Program-made: the position numbers and the translations under genes
The notes under the pieces: generated by a model
What the model was told of the DNA's origin: nothing
What the model saw: only the letters and a program-made list of their open reading frames with translations
The model's database searches: none
In this document: positions 8,109 to 16,445 of the stretch, in pieces
Position numbering within the stretch: position 1 is the first letter of the stretch
How the letters are laid out: each line of letters starts with the position of its first letter
Assembly (NCBI RefSeq): GCF_040581415.1
Contig: NZ_CP114014.1
Span: forward strand, 1,488,001-1,552,000
Source: Paraconexibacter sp040581415
GTDB taxonomy: Bacteria > Actinomycetota > Thermoleophilia > Solirubrobacterales > Solirubrobacteraceae
Length of the DNA stretch: 64,000 bases
Reading direction: 5' to 3'

Positions 8109-8186
8109 GCCCGGGAAACTACCGCAGGTCTGGCCACCGCGGGCCGGACCGGCCGCAGCGTCCAGAAGCGGTGATGGCGGACGCGC

Positions 8187-9026
8187 TCACCAGCGGGCGC
8201 TGTGGCGCTCCATCACGCCGAACCCGGCGGCCAGGGGGCCGGCCCCGGGCAGCGTCCCCGTGAAGGTGCCGAACGGCTGCACGTAATCGCTGCGGATCAG
8301 CCCCAGGTCGTCGTGACGCTCGCGGACGGCTTCCGCCGTGAACGCCAGGCCGCCGCCCTCGCCGAACGCGACCCCGTCGAGGGCCGGCGCGAAGCTGACC
8401 GGGCCGACCTCGTGCGGCCGGCCGTCGACCCACACGGTCCGCTCGCTGGCCGCGCCGGCGGTCCCGGCGCCATCGTGGACCCCGGTCACCAGGTTCCACG
8501 CGACGGCCCGTCCGTCCTGAAGGGCGCCGAGGCCGGCGGACCACTCCCAGTCGGTGGCGCGCGCGTGGTAGCCGGCCGAGTCGTCGATCAGCGCGGTCGC
8601 GTCCACCGCGTGCGTCCGGCCGCCGGCACGCACGGTCCCGGTCGCACGGACGAGGGTCTTCCGGGTCCAGATCCACGACCGGCCGTGGGGGGAGACGACG
8701 TCCACGGGGTCGCCCGTCGGGACGAGGCGCAGGTCGATCGCGACGCCGCGGCCGCGGACCCGCACCACGCCGTCCGGCAGCGCCACGCGGCGCGGCGCGA
8801 ACGTCGTGCGCTCGTGCAGGACCCCGGCCTCCCGGTCCCACACTGCCCAGAACGCCTGTGGCAGCCCGCCGATGCGCACGCGGCCCGCGCAGAGCATGAG
8901 CGGCGCCGAGTACAGCCCGACGTAGCGCCACGCCTTCAGGGGACGCCGGTCCTGGGCCGGCGGCAGTCGCGCCGGCGGCGGGGCGGACCGCCCGTCCGTC
9001 CGGACGGCGAGGGTGGGCGCGGGCAT
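8187..9026 (-). CDS. DUF2804-like protein
   Basis: A 279-residue protein resembling DUF2804 proteins, recognised by the N-terminal block WRYVGLYSAPLMLCAGRVRIGGLPQAFWAV (residues 33-62, quoted here in pieces: YVGLYSAPLMLC and IGGLPQAFWAV) and a C-terminal FGVMERHSARW-type ending. Members are predicted beta-sandwich proteins without a proven activity. It is divergent from the nitrilase-TetR operon, with the palindrome 9050-9069 just upstream, so it is probably under the same TetR control. Confidence 0.7.
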   Translation of the reverse strand: MPAPTLAVRTDGRSAPPPARLPPAQDRRPLKAWRYVGLYSAPLMLCAGRVRIGGLPQAFWAVWDREAGVLHERTTFAPRRVALPDGVVRVRGRGVAIDLRLVPTGDPVDVVSPHGRSWIWTRKTLVRATGTVRAGGRTHAVDATALIDDSAGYHARATDWEWSAGLGALQDGRAVAWNLVTGVHDGAGTAGAASERTVWVDGRPHEVGPVSFAPALDGVAFGEGGGLAFTAEAVRERHDDLGLIRSDYVQPFGTFTGTLPGAGPLAAGFGVMERHSARW

Positions 9027-9049
9027 CGTGGCTATGCTCTCACGCGAAC

Positions 9050-9069
9050 GATTGACTCGTCAGTCAATC
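9050..9069. promoter_or_regulatory. Probable TetR operator
   Basis: GATTGACT-CGTC-AGTCAATC is a perfect 8-bp inverted repeat with a 4-base centre, the usual form of a TetR-family operator. It lies 23 bases from the leftward DUF2804 start and 25 bases before the rightward nitrilase start, and the TetR gene is second in that operon. Confidence 0.75.
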
Positions 9070-9094
9070 ACTCCCGACGACAGGACTGGTCACC

Positions 9095-9943
9095 TTGCGC
9101 GCAGCGGCAGTACAGCTCACCGCGACGGACGACGCCGAGCAGGCCCAGGCGACGGCCGAGCGCCTCATCCGCGAGGCCGCCGCCCGCGGCGCCGACCTGG
9201 TCGTCCTGCCCGAGAAGTGGCCCGCCCTCGGCCGGCCGGAGACCCTGCAGGCTGCGGCCGAGCCGCTCGACGGGCCGCGCGGGCAGTGGGCGGCCGCGCT
9301 CGCGGCGGAGCTCGGCGTCGACCTCGTCGCCGGATCGGTCTCCGAGCGCCAGGCCGGCAGCGAGCGCCTGTCCAACACGAGCGTCCACTACGGCCGGGAC
9401 GGCGCGACCCGCGCCGTTTATCGCAAGCTGCACCTCTTCGACGTCGACGTGGACGGCCGCCGCTACCGCGAGTCGGACGCCGAGGACGCCGGCACCGAGA
9501 TGGTCGTGAGCGAGCTGGGGGAGGGCATCGGGCTCGGCCTCAGCATCTGCTACGACCTGCGCTTCCCCGAGCTCTACCGGGCGCTCAGCGCCGCCGGGGC
9601 CCGTGTCCTGTGCGTGCCGGCGGCGTTCACCCTCGCCACGACGCGCGACCACTGGGAGCTGCTGCTCCGCGCCCGCGCGGTCGAGAACCAGTGCTTCGTC
9701 GTCGCGGCGAACCAGATCGGCGAGCATGCCGACGGGGCCCGCTCGGGCGGGCGGTCGATGATCGTCGACCCGTGGGGCGTCGTCCTGGCCCAGGCGTCCG
9801 ACGGCGAGGGGCTGTGCGTCGCGGACCTCGACCTCGACCGTCAGGACGAGGTCCGGGCGACGCTGCCCGCACTGAGGCACGGGCGGCCGGACGTCTACGC
9901 CACCGCGGTGCGGCGCGGCGGCCTGCCGGCGGGCGCGGCCTGA
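9095..9943 (+). CDS. Carbon-nitrogen hydrolase (nitrilase superfamily)
   Basis: A 282-residue amidase-type enzyme with the complete catalytic triad: Glu40 in VVLPEKW, Lys111 in YRKLHLF and Cys152 in SICYDLRFPE. These motifs and the length match omega-amidase/deaminated-glutathione amidase (Nit1/Nit2) relatives, which release ammonia from short amides. It starts at TTG 9095 with AGGA upstream; no better start exists in frame. The last bases overlap the TetR start (TGATG), so translation is coupled. The exact amide substrate cannot be told. Confidence 0.9.
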   Translation: MRAAAVQLTATDDAEQAQATAERLIREAAARGADLVVLPEKWPALGRPETLQAAAEPLDGPRGQWAAALAAELGVDLVAGSVSERQAGSERLSNTSVHYGRDGATRAVYRKLHLFDVDVDGRRYRESDAEDAGTEMVVSELGEGIGLGLSICYDLRFPELYRALSAAGARVLCVPAAFTLATTRDHWELLLRARAVENQCFVVAANQIGEHADGARSGGRSMIVDPWGVVLAQASDGEGLCVADLDLDRQDEVRATLPALRHGRPDVYATAVRRGGLPAGAA

Positions 9944-10602
9944 TGGCGACCGCCCGGACCACCGCTGCGGAGAGGCGCCGCCAGATCCTGGACGCCGCGG
10001 TGCGGGTCTTCGCGCGCCAGGGCTTCCATACGTGCCGCGTCAGCGACATCGCCGACGAGGCCGGCGTCGCCTACGGGCTCGTCTACCACTACTTCCGCTC
10101 GAAGGACGAGGTCCTGGACACGCTCTTCCTCGAGCGCTGGGACGTCATGGTGGAGGTCATCGAGCAGGTCGACGCGCGGGACGAGCTGAGTGCCCGCGAG
10201 AAGCTGACCGCGATCACGTCGTTCATCGTCGACTCCTACCGGCACGACCCGGACCTCATGAAGGTCGTGATCGTCGAGGTGACGCGGGCGGCGAACACGT
10301 TCGGCCGCACCCACCTGGACGCGATCAACCGTGCCTACGGCAGCATCGCGCGGATCATCGAGGCGGGGATGCGGGACGGGGAGTTCCGCGACAGCATCCC
10401 GCCGCAGTTCGCCGCGATGGCCTTCTACGGCGCCATCGAGCAGGCGTTGACCGGCTGGATCTTCGACATGCTGCCGGCCGGCGAGGGCGCCTTCGAGGCG
10501 ACCAAGGTGCACATCGTGGACACGATCTGCGGCGGCCTGGACCGGGCGGCCGCGGGCGGTCCGGGGAACGAAGGACTAGGATCGGCGTCGCATGGAGAAT
10601 GA
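9943..10602 (+). CDS. TetR family transcriptional regulator
   Basis: A 219-residue repressor. The N-terminal helix-turn-helix runs from RRQILDAAVRVFARQG through VSDIADEAGVAYGLVYHYF (residues 11-50), followed by the ligand-binding core of TetR_C type. The arrangement resembles FadR/PfmR-type acyl-CoA sensors, but no ligand is proven. It overlaps the nitrilase stop and probably binds the palindrome at 9050-9069 that faces both divergent genes. Confidence 0.92.
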   Translation: MATARTTAAERRRQILDAAVRVFARQGFHTCRVSDIADEAGVAYGLVYHYFRSKDEVLDTLFLERWDVMVEVIEQVDARDELSAREKLTAITSFIVDSYRHDPDLMKVVIVEVTRAANTFGRTHLDAINRAYGSIARIIEAGMRDGEFRDSIPPQFAAMAFYGAIEQALTGWIFDMLPAGEGAFEATKVHIVDTICGGLDRAAAGGPGNEGLGSASHGE

Positions 10603-10726
10603 ACTCGTCAAACGCCTGATGTATTCAGGCCTCCTGGCCGGGCTCGGCGCCCTCGCCAGCGTGGCCGTGACCAAGACCGCCGACCTCATATGGCGGCGGC
10701 TGTTCGACGAGGAACCACCGGAATGA
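10592..10726 (+). CDS. 44-residue membrane microprotein
   Basis: A very small frame reading MENELVKRLMYSGLLAGLGA and onward to a terminal EEPPE. One hydrophobic helix (residues 10-27) is followed by KTADLIWRRLFDEE, resembling short DUF4235-type envelope proteins. It overlaps the end of the TetR gene by 11 bases and its stop overlaps the next start (ATGA), which supports real translation. Confidence 0.6.
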   Translation: MENELVKRLMYSGLLAGLGALASVAVTKTADLIWRRLFDEEPPE

Positions 10727-11172
10727 GCGACAGCTCCAGCCCGCAGGACCCGCCGGCCGACGAGGCCGACACGACCACCTTCCCGGCCGTCAGCGACGCC
10801 CCGGCGCCGTTCGCGGCGCCGCAGGCCGCCGACGCGGACGTGCCCGCCGCGGCTGCGCCGGAGCCGGACGCGCCCGCACCTGAGCCGGTCGCTGACCCCG
10901 AGCCGGTCGCCGCGCCCGAGCCCGTCGCGGCCGAGCCGGAGCCGGACCCCGTGCCCACGCCCGTCGCCGCGGTCCCGCCCGCCGGTGTGCCGACGCCGGA
11001 GCCCACGCCGACCGTCTCGGCAGCCGACGCGTCCTACTCGCATCCGGCCGGCAGCGCGGCGCCGAGCCCGTTCTCGCCCGACGCCTACGCCGACCGTCCC
11101 GAGGTCCTGGTCGGTGCCGCATTCGCCGGTGGCTTCCTCGCCGCCCTGATCCTCAAGCGCCTTGGCCGATAA
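10723..11172 (+). CDS. Pro/Ala-rich protein with C-terminal membrane anchor
   Basis: A 149-residue low-complexity protein. Residues 20-120 are a PEP/PAP-rich stretch (PEPVADPEPVAAPEPV), and one hydrophobic helix (VLVGAAFAGGFLAALIL) precedes RLGR at the end. It is probably a tail-anchored spacer protein facing the cytoplasm or wall. It overlaps genes on both sides, so it belongs to the same small envelope operon (10592-11857). No family was recognised. Confidence 0.7.
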   Translation: MSDSSSPQDPPADEADTTTFPAVSDAPAPFAAPQAADADVPAAAAPEPDAPAPEPVADPEPVAAPEPVAAEPEPDPVPTPVAAVPPAGVPTPEPTPTVSAADASYSHPAGSAAPSPFSPDAYADRPEVLVGAAFAGGFLAALILKRLGR

Positions 11173-11614
11173 CCGCTTCACCAAGCCCGGCGGCGGCGAC
11201 GAGCAGCCGCCGCCCGCAGCGATCGCCCAGGCGATCGCCGACATCAGCGAGAAGACCTCGGTCCTGATCCGCGAGGAGATCGAGCTCGCGAAGGCCGAGG
11301 TCGTCGAGAAGATGAAGTCGCTGGTCGTCGGGATCGCCGCCGGCGTCGCCGCGAGCGTCTTCATCATCGTCGGCCTCTACTTCTCGCTGCACGGACTCGC
11401 GCTGCTCTCCTGGTACGAGTGGTTCCCGGACGGCCAGTACTTCTGGGGCTACTTCGTCGTGGCGGGCGTGCTGATCCTGCTCGGCGTCATCGCCGGCTAC
11501 CTCGCGGCCAAGTTCGTCAAGAAGGCCCAGAACCCGGCGCCGACCATGGCGATCCGCGAAGCGCAGCTCATCAAGGAGACGCTCACGGCGTCGAGCCCGG
11601 AGAAGAAGGACTAG
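11162..11614 (+). CDS. Phage-holin-family membrane protein (actinobacterial holin-X type)
   Basis: A 150-residue protein starting at TTG 11162. An amphipathic helix (TSVLIREEIELAKAEVVEKMKS, residues 32-53, core IREEIELAKAEV) is followed by two membrane helices (residues 54-80 and 96-117) and a basic tail. This is the usual layout of the DUF1469/holin superfamily III proteins found beside DUF3618 genes in actinobacterial chromosomes. Despite the name, no phage genes surround it, and an envelope role is more likely. Confidence 0.85.
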   Translation: MADNRFTKPGGGDEQPPPAAIAQAIADISEKTSVLIREEIELAKAEVVEKMKSLVVGIAAGVAASVFIIVGLYFSLHGLALLSWYEWFPDGQYFWGYFVVAGVLILLGVIAGYLAAKFVKKAQNPAPTMAIREAQLIKETLTASSPEKKD

Positions 11615-11857
11615 ATGGCCTCCCGCACCCCCGAAGAGATCCGCGCCTCCATCGAGGCGAACCGCCGGGAGCTCGCGAGCTCGGTCCAGATGCTCCGCAA
11701 CGAGGTCGCCGAGGTGACCGACTGGCGCAAGCAGCTGCGCGCCAACCAGCAGAACGCCATGATCGGCGCCGCTGTCGTCGGCTTCGTCGCCGCCGGCGGC
11801 ATCGCCGGTTTCGGCAGCCTGTTTACCCGCCGCAGGCGCCACCGCGCGGCGCGGTAG
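11615..11857 (+). CDS. DUF3618 family protein
   Basis: An 80-residue protein with the typical opening RTPEEIRASIEANRRELASS, a predicted coiled helix of about 45 residues, one membrane helix (AVVGFVAAGGIAGFGSLF) and a poly-basic end. It starts directly after the holin-type gene stop. The pairing with that gene is the common genomic arrangement of both families. Function unknown, probably envelope-associated. Confidence 0.85.
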   Translation: MASRTPEEIRASIEANRRELASSVQMLRNEVAEVTDWRKQLRANQQNAMIGAAVVGFVAAGGIAGFGSLFTRRRRHRAAR

Positions 11858-11869
11858 TCCGGCACGCCC

Positions 11870-12307
11870 GTGGACTCCGGCGCAGGCCTCCCGGCGCTCG
11901 TCGACGTGGGACGCGCCCTCCGCGCCGCCTGGGGCCGCGACACCACGGACGACCCGGAGAACTGGACCCCGGCCAACCCGGCCGTGGGCCAGTGCGCCGT
12001 CTCCGCGCTGGTCGTCCGCGGGATCTACGGCGGGGACGTCGTGATCGCGACGGTGCTGGACCGCAACGGGGCGAGCACCCCCGACGGTCACGCCTGGAAC
12101 GTCCTGCCGACCGGCGAGTCCGTCGACTTCGCGTTCGACCAGTTCACCAACGGCGAGCAGCTCGCCCCGCCGATCGTGACCGAGCCGGTCATCGACGGCG
12201 ACCCGCGGCGCGCGCAGATCCTGGCCGGCCGGGTCGGCGAGGCCCTCGGGATCCGCATCGACCTGCCCGACCTGCCGACGATCCCGCGCCTACCTGGCTG
12301 GAGCTGA
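11870..12307 (+). CDS. YunG-like protein
   Basis: A 145-residue protein starting at GTG 11870. It resembles YunG proteins: an AW-rich N-terminus, then NPAVGQCAVSALVVRGIYGG (residues 37-56) with the conserved GQCA cysteine, and HAWNVLPTG followed by VDFAFDQF. The Cys, His and later polar residues look like a cysteine-hydrolase site, but no activity is established for the family. It converges on DegV with a 4-base gap. Confidence 0.75.
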   Translation: MDSGAGLPALVDVGRALRAAWGRDTTDDPENWTPANPAVGQCAVSALVVRGIYGGDVVIATVLDRNGASTPDGHAWNVLPTGESVDFAFDQFTNGEQLAPPIVTEPVIDGDPRRAQILAGRVGEALGIRIDLPDLPTIPRLPGWS

Positions 12308-12311
12308 GGCC

Positions 12312-13175
12312 TCAGGCGTCCGCGAGCTCCGTCGGGAGGCCGCCGACGCCGAGCAGGCCCGGTCCGGCGTAGGTCCCGACGACCGCGCCGATCTCGCTGA
12401 TCAGCAGCGGCTCGCGCCCGAAGACCCGGCGGCCCTCGACCGCGAGCCGCTCCGCCTCCTCGGGGGCCTGGATGTGCTGGATGCACCAGGCCGTCTTCCC
12501 CGCGGCGACGAGCTCGTCCATCGCGGTCACGAGCCGCTGGAAGGCGCGTCCCGAGGTGCGCACACGCTCGATGGGGACGACCTCGCCGTCGACCGTCAGG
12601 ATCGGCTTGATCTTCAGCGCGCCGCCGACCCACGCTGCGGCCGACCCGATCCGCCCGCCCTTGCGGAGGAACTCGAGCGTGTCCACGGCGAACCAGATGC
12701 GGGTCTCGGTGACCGCCTTCCCGACCCGGACGAGCAGCGCGTCGAGGTCCTCGCCCGCGTCGATCCCGGCCGCGGCGGCGAGCAGGATCATCGCCAGGCC
12801 GCCGGCGACGCTGCGCGAGTCGACCACCTCGATGCGCCGGTCCGGGAACCGCCCGCGCGCGTCCTCCGCGGCCTGCCGCGCCGTCTCGACCGTGCCGGAG
12901 ATCGCGCCGCTGATGTGGATCGAGAGGATGTCCTGACCGGCCTGCAGGAGCGGCTCGTAGACGGCCAGGAAGTCGCCGATCGACGGCTGCGACGTCGTGG
13001 GCAGCTTGCTGTCGGTGCGGAGCCGGTCGTAGAAGACCTGCAGGTCGAGCTCGGACTCGCGCTGCGTCTGGGTGCCGTGGTTCACGTACAGCGAGACCTG
13101 CTCCAGCCCCGCGCGGGTGATGACGTCGGGCGGCATCGAGTGGGTGCTGTCGGAGACGAGTGTGACCGGGGACAT
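12312..13175 (-). CDS. DegV family fatty-acid-binding protein
   Basis: A 287-residue DegV protein. The N-terminus VTLVSDSTHSMPPDV, the SQPSIGDFLAVYEPLL block, and ILSIHISGAISGTVETAR with its Ser ligand form the family signature for binding a fatty acid carboxylate. IWFAVDTLEFLRKGGRIG is the conserved central block. DegV/FakB proteins present fatty acids to the FakA kinase in Firmicutes; no FakA gene is in this window. Divergent from the epimerase gene with a small inverted repeat between them. Confidence 0.92.
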   Translation of the reverse strand: MSPVTLVSDSTHSMPPDVITRAGLEQVSLYVNHGTQTQRESELDLQVFYDRLRTDSKLPTTSQPSIGDFLAVYEPLLQAGQDILSIHISGAISGTVETARQAAEDARGRFPDRRIEVVDSRSVAGGLAMILLAAAAGIDAGEDLDALLVRVGKAVTETRIWFAVDTLEFLRKGGRIGSAAAWVGGALKIKPILTVDGEVVPIERVRTSGRAFQRLVTAMDELVAAGKTAWCIQHIQAPEEAERLAVEGRRVFGREPLLISEIGAVVGTYAGPGLLGVGGLPTELADA

Positions 13176-13178
13176 GCG

Positions 13179-13199
13179 CTGAGCCTATCCGCGGCTCAG
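13179..13199. promoter_or_regulatory. Inverted repeat in the divergent DegV/epimerase promoter region
   Basis: CTGAGCC-TATCCGC-GGCTCAG has perfect 7-bp arms and starts 4 bases from the DegV ATG. It may be an operator or part of an overlapping promoter. Confidence 0.35.
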
Positions 13200-13217
13200 G
13201 ACCGCTCCGGGTGTGCG

Positions 13218-14294
13218 ATGCTCGGCGCAGTGGGAGTCACGTTGGTCACCGGGGGAACCGGCATGGTCGGGTCGCACGTGATCCGCGCGCTCCTGGAGCG
13301 CGGTGACACGGTCCGGACGACGGGACGGCCCCGGTCGCTGCCGGACAACCTGATCGGGCTCGAGGTCGAGCAGGTCGAGTGCGACATCCTCGACCGCCGC
13401 CAGGTCCGCCGCGCGATGCGCGGCGTCGAGCGCGTGTTCCACGTCGCCGGCCTCACCTCGCTGCGGGCGAGCCCGCAGCTCGTCTACGCGGTGAACGTCG
13501 AGGGCACCCGCATCGTGATGGAGGAGGCGCTGCGGGCCGGGGTCCAGCGCGTCGTGCACACGTCCTCCGTCCAGGCGGTCGGCCCGGCCGCCCGCGGCTC
13601 GACGGCGGACGAGTCCCAGATGTTCCGCGCCGGGCGCTTCGGCCTGCCGTACGTCAGCGCGAAGTACGAGGCCGAGATGGTGGTCCTGCGGGTCGCGGCG
13701 GCGGGGCTGCCGGTGGTGATCGTCAACCCGGCGCACGTGATGGGCCGCGGCGACCTCTACCGCTCGTCGACGGAGATCGTGCGGCGCTTCCTGCGGCGCG
13801 AGATCCCGGCCTACGTGGACGGGGCCGTCTGCGTGGTGGACGTGGAGGACGTCGCGAGCGGCCACCTGCTCGCCGAGGAGCACGGCGCGGTCGGCGAGCG
13901 CTACATCCTCGGCAATCGCAACTACACGCTCGACCGCCTGTTCGCCGAGCTCGGCCGCATCAGCGGCATCGAGCCCCCGGCGGTGAAGCTGCCGTTGCCG
14001 GCCGCGCTCGCGGTCGTGCGCGCGCTGAGCGCCGTCCCAGGCCGGCCGGCGATCACCGAGACCGAGCTGCGCGCGTCGTCGTTCTGGTGGACGTACCGGT
14101 CCGCGAAGGCCAAGCGCGAGCTGGGGTACCGGCCAGGGCACCACGAGGAGTCCCTCGAGCGGACCGTCGAGTGGTACCGCGAGCGCGAGCCGCTGCGCCT
14201 GCGCGAGCGCGGGACGCGGCAGCCGATCCTGCTGCGGACCGCCGGCCTCACGGTCCGGCAGGCGTCGCGCGCGGTGGGCCTCTTCGCCCCGTAG
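13218..14294 (+). CDS. NAD-dependent epimerase/dehydratase (extended SDR)
   Basis: A 358-residue extended short-chain dehydrogenase. The Rossmann motif VTGGTGMVGSHV is at residues 8-19, and the active-site YVSAK Tyr/Lys pair lies near residue 155 with Ser in VHTSSV. Overall it resembles dihydroflavonol-reductase-like and hopanoid-associated sugar epimerases. ATG 13218 is chosen; a GTG at 13230 is possible. The residues after about 330 extend beyond the usual domain. The small thioredoxin-fold gene follows after 14 bases. Substrate unknown. Confidence 0.85.
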   Translation: MLGAVGVTLVTGGTGMVGSHVIRALLERGDTVRTTGRPRSLPDNLIGLEVEQVECDILDRRQVRRAMRGVERVFHVAGLTSLRASPQLVYAVNVEGTRIVMEEALRAGVQRVVHTSSVQAVGPAARGSTADESQMFRAGRFGLPYVSAKYEAEMVVLRVAAAGLPVVIVNPAHVMGRGDLYRSSTEIVRRFLRREIPAYVDGAVCVVDVEDVASGHLLAEEHGAVGERYILGNRNYTLDRLFAELGRISGIEPPAVKLPLPAALAVVRALSAVPGRPAITETELRASSFWWTYRSAKAKRELGYRPGHHEESLERTVEWYREREPLRLRERGTRQPILLRTAGLTVRQASRAVGLFAP

Positions 14295-14308
14295 CCCGCG
14301 GCCGCCCG

Positions 14309-14572
14309 ATGACCGTCGTCCTGCACCGCTGCCGCACCCCGACCGACTGGTTGTGCCCGTGCGGGCGCGTGGCCCGCACGCTGCGACGGGCCGGCGAGGA
14401 GGTCGTGGAGGTCCGCGTCCCGTGGCGGCGCGCGGACCGCCGTCAGGTCCGGGAGCTGACCGGTCAATCGGTCGTCCCCGTCGCGGTCTTCGGCGCCGAG
14501 GCGATCTGCGACTCGCGCCGGATCGTCCAGCACGTCGAGCGCAGACGCGACACGCTGCCGCGGCCGGGGTGA
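14309..14572 (+). CDS. Glutaredoxin/GST N-domain-like small protein
   Basis: An 87-residue protein with a thioredoxin-like fold. A CxC site (WLCPCGRV, residues 15-22) replaces the usual CxxC, and VVPVAVF supplies the cis-Pro loop. AICDSRRIVQHVE matches the last helix of glutaredoxin/GST N-domains. It sits between the epimerase and the S55 peptidase on the same strand. It could be a thiol oxidoreductase with two Cys spaced by Pro, but this is inferred only. Confidence 0.65.
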   Translation: MTVVLHRCRTPTDWLCPCGRVARTLRRAGEEVVEVRVPWRRADRRQVRELTGQSVVPVAVFGAEAICDSRRIVQHVERRRDTLPRPG

Positions 14573-14592
14573 TCGTCTAGCCTGGCCCGCTC

Positions 14593-16383
14593 ATGCGCTA
14601 CCTCCGCCGGACCGTTCTGGGTGCCCTGTCGTGTGTCGGGGTCTTGGGGGCGCAGGCCGCTCATGCGGCTGAGCCGATCATGCCGCTGGCGGACGTCCAG
14701 AAGGGGATGCGCTGCACCGCGCAGAGCGTCGTCAGCGGGACGGACATCGCGACCTTCGACATCGAGGTCCTGGACGTCATCTCCGGCGACGTCGCGCTGC
14801 GCAGCCCGTACATCCTGTTCCGCGCCTCCGGGGCCGCGATCGACGCCACCGGCATCGGGCCGGGCTTCTCGGGCTCCCCGATCAGCTGCCCCGACGCCGC
14901 CGGGACCTACCGCGTGGCCGGCGCGATCTCGCAGGGCATCGGGTCCTACGGCAACCGCGTCGCGCTGGCGACGCCGATCGAGTCGATCCTCGGCGAGCCC
15001 GTCGAGCCGCCCGCCGAGACGCGCTCTGCGCCCGCGCTCCTGCGCGCCGCCCGGCCGCTCGCCACGCCGCTGAGCATCGGCGGGCTGTCGGCGCCCACCG
15101 CCCAGGCGCTGGCGATCGCCGCGAAGCGCACCGGCCGGCCCGTCTACGCCGCACCGTCGGCGCCGACCGACCAGCGGTTCCCGGTCCAGCAGCTGCGCGG
15201 CGGTGCCGCCATGGCGGTGGGGCTGGCGAGCGGCGACGTGACCGCGGGGGCGATCGGGACGGTCGCCTACGTGGACGGCGACAAGGTCTGGTCGTTCGGC
15301 CATCCGCTCGACTCCGCGGGCCGGCGCGCGCTGTTCCTGCAGGACGCGTACGTGTACTCGGTGATCGACAACCCCACGGGCTCGGCGGAGCTCAGCACCT
15401 ACAAGCTGGCGGCCCCAGGCCATAACGTCGGGACGCTCACGAACGACGGCACCTTCGCGGTCGTCGGCCGGCTCGGGACGCTGCCGTCCTCCTACCCGTT
15501 GACGATCACCGGCACCGACCTGGACCGCAACACGACCAGCACGGCGCGGATCCAGCTCGCCGACGAGGCCGGCCTGGGCCTGCCCACCGGCAGCTCGGCG
15601 CTGACCCAGGTCGGGTCGCTGGCCATCGCCGAGGTCGCCTACGACCTGCTGCACTCCACCCCGATCCGCCAGAGCGGCAGCATGTGCGTCGCGATCAGCC
15701 TCCGCGAGCGGCCGAAGCCGATGCAGTTCTGCAACACCTACTCGGGCGGGACCCTCGGCGCCGGGGCCGGCGCGGCGCTCATTGCGGACTTCAGCGCGGC
15801 CACCGCGCAGGTCGACGCCTACAACTTCGGCCCGCTGCACGTGACCGGCGTCAAGGTCGACGTCAAGCTGCGCCGCTCGCTGCGGCAGGCCTACCTGCTC
15901 AAGGTGACCGCCCCGGAGCGGGTGCGCCGCGGCACCACGGTCCGCGTTCGCGCGTACGCCCAGCGCGTGAACGGCGAGAAGTTCGCGGTGACCATCCCGG
16001 TGAAGGTGCCGGCCACCACGCCGCTGGGCTCGCGCCGGATCCAGCTCGACGGCACGCCGGGCGACGGTGGCGGGTCCCTCGCGGACGCGCTGTCGGCCGT
16101 GCTGGACCTCAGCTCGCTCTTCGCCGACGACGAGGACGCGGAGAGCGACGGCGGCAGCGGCCCGCGGACGCCGAAGGCGCTGGCAGCGCTGGTGCGGTCC
16201 GTCCATCGCTACGACGGCGTGACCACATCGATCCCGCCGGTCGGCGGCAGCTCGTCGGACGACCCCGAGGCGGCTGCGCCGACGGGCGCCGAGGCGGACG
16301 CGCAGAAGGCGCGGCAGGCCTACCGGAACCCGGACGTGCGCATCAGCGGAACGGCGCGGGTGAAGGTCCGCATCGTCAAGTAG
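14593..16383 (+). CDS. SpoIVB-like S55 peptidase domain protein, secreted
   Basis: A 596-residue exported protein. The signal peptide covers residues 1-26. The S55-type core follows: residues 29-130 include MPLADVQKGMRC and the nucleophile region GPGFSGSPI (residues 89-97), and VWSFGHPLD near residue 235 carries the conserved His. In Bacillus, SpoIVB is a regulatory serine protease of sporulation. No sporulation genes lie nearby, so this is probably an envelope-stress or processing protease (inference). The C-terminal 200 residues are beta-rich with an acidic, Ser/Gly-rich insert. Confidence 0.8.
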   Translation: MRYLRRTVLGALSCVGVLGAQAAHAAEPIMPLADVQKGMRCTAQSVVSGTDIATFDIEVLDVISGDVALRSPYILFRASGAAIDATGIGPGFSGSPISCPDAAGTYRVAGAISQGIGSYGNRVALATPIESILGEPVEPPAETRSAPALLRAARPLATPLSIGGLSAPTAQALAIAAKRTGRPVYAAPSAPTDQRFPVQQLRGGAAMAVGLASGDVTAGAIGTVAYVDGDKVWSFGHPLDSAGRRALFLQDAYVYSVIDNPTGSAELSTYKLAAPGHNVGTLTNDGTFAVVGRLGTLPSSYPLTITGTDLDRNTTSTARIQLADEAGLGLPTGSSALTQVGSLAIAEVAYDLLHSTPIRQSGSMCVAISLRERPKPMQFCNTYSGGTLGAGAGAALIADFSAATAQVDAYNFGPLHVTGVKVDVKLRRSLRQAYLLKVTAPERVRRGTTVRVRAYAQRVNGEKFAVTIPVKVPATTPLGSRRIQLDGTPGDGGGSLADALSAVLDLSSLFADDEDAESDGGSGPRTPKALAALVRSVHRYDGVTTSIPPVGGSSSDDPEAAAPTGAEADAQKARQAYRNPDVRISGTARVKVRIVK

Positions 16384-16393
16384 GACGGCGGCC

Positions 16394-16417
16394 GCGGCGC
16401 CCGAGCAGGGGTGCCGC
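16394..16417 (+). terminator. Stem-loop between convergent S55 peptidase and glutaredoxin genes
   Basis: An imperfect stem of GCGGCGCCC with GGGGTGCCGC around a 5-base loop, 11 bases after the peptidase stop. No T-run, so the strength is uncertain. Confidence 0.4.
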
Positions 16418-16445
16418 GACGCTCAGGCGGTGGGCCGGCCGGCCT

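Noticed and set aside
11162..11614. Prophage holin
   Set aside because: No other phage genes are nearby; the family is commonly chromosomal beside DUF3618.
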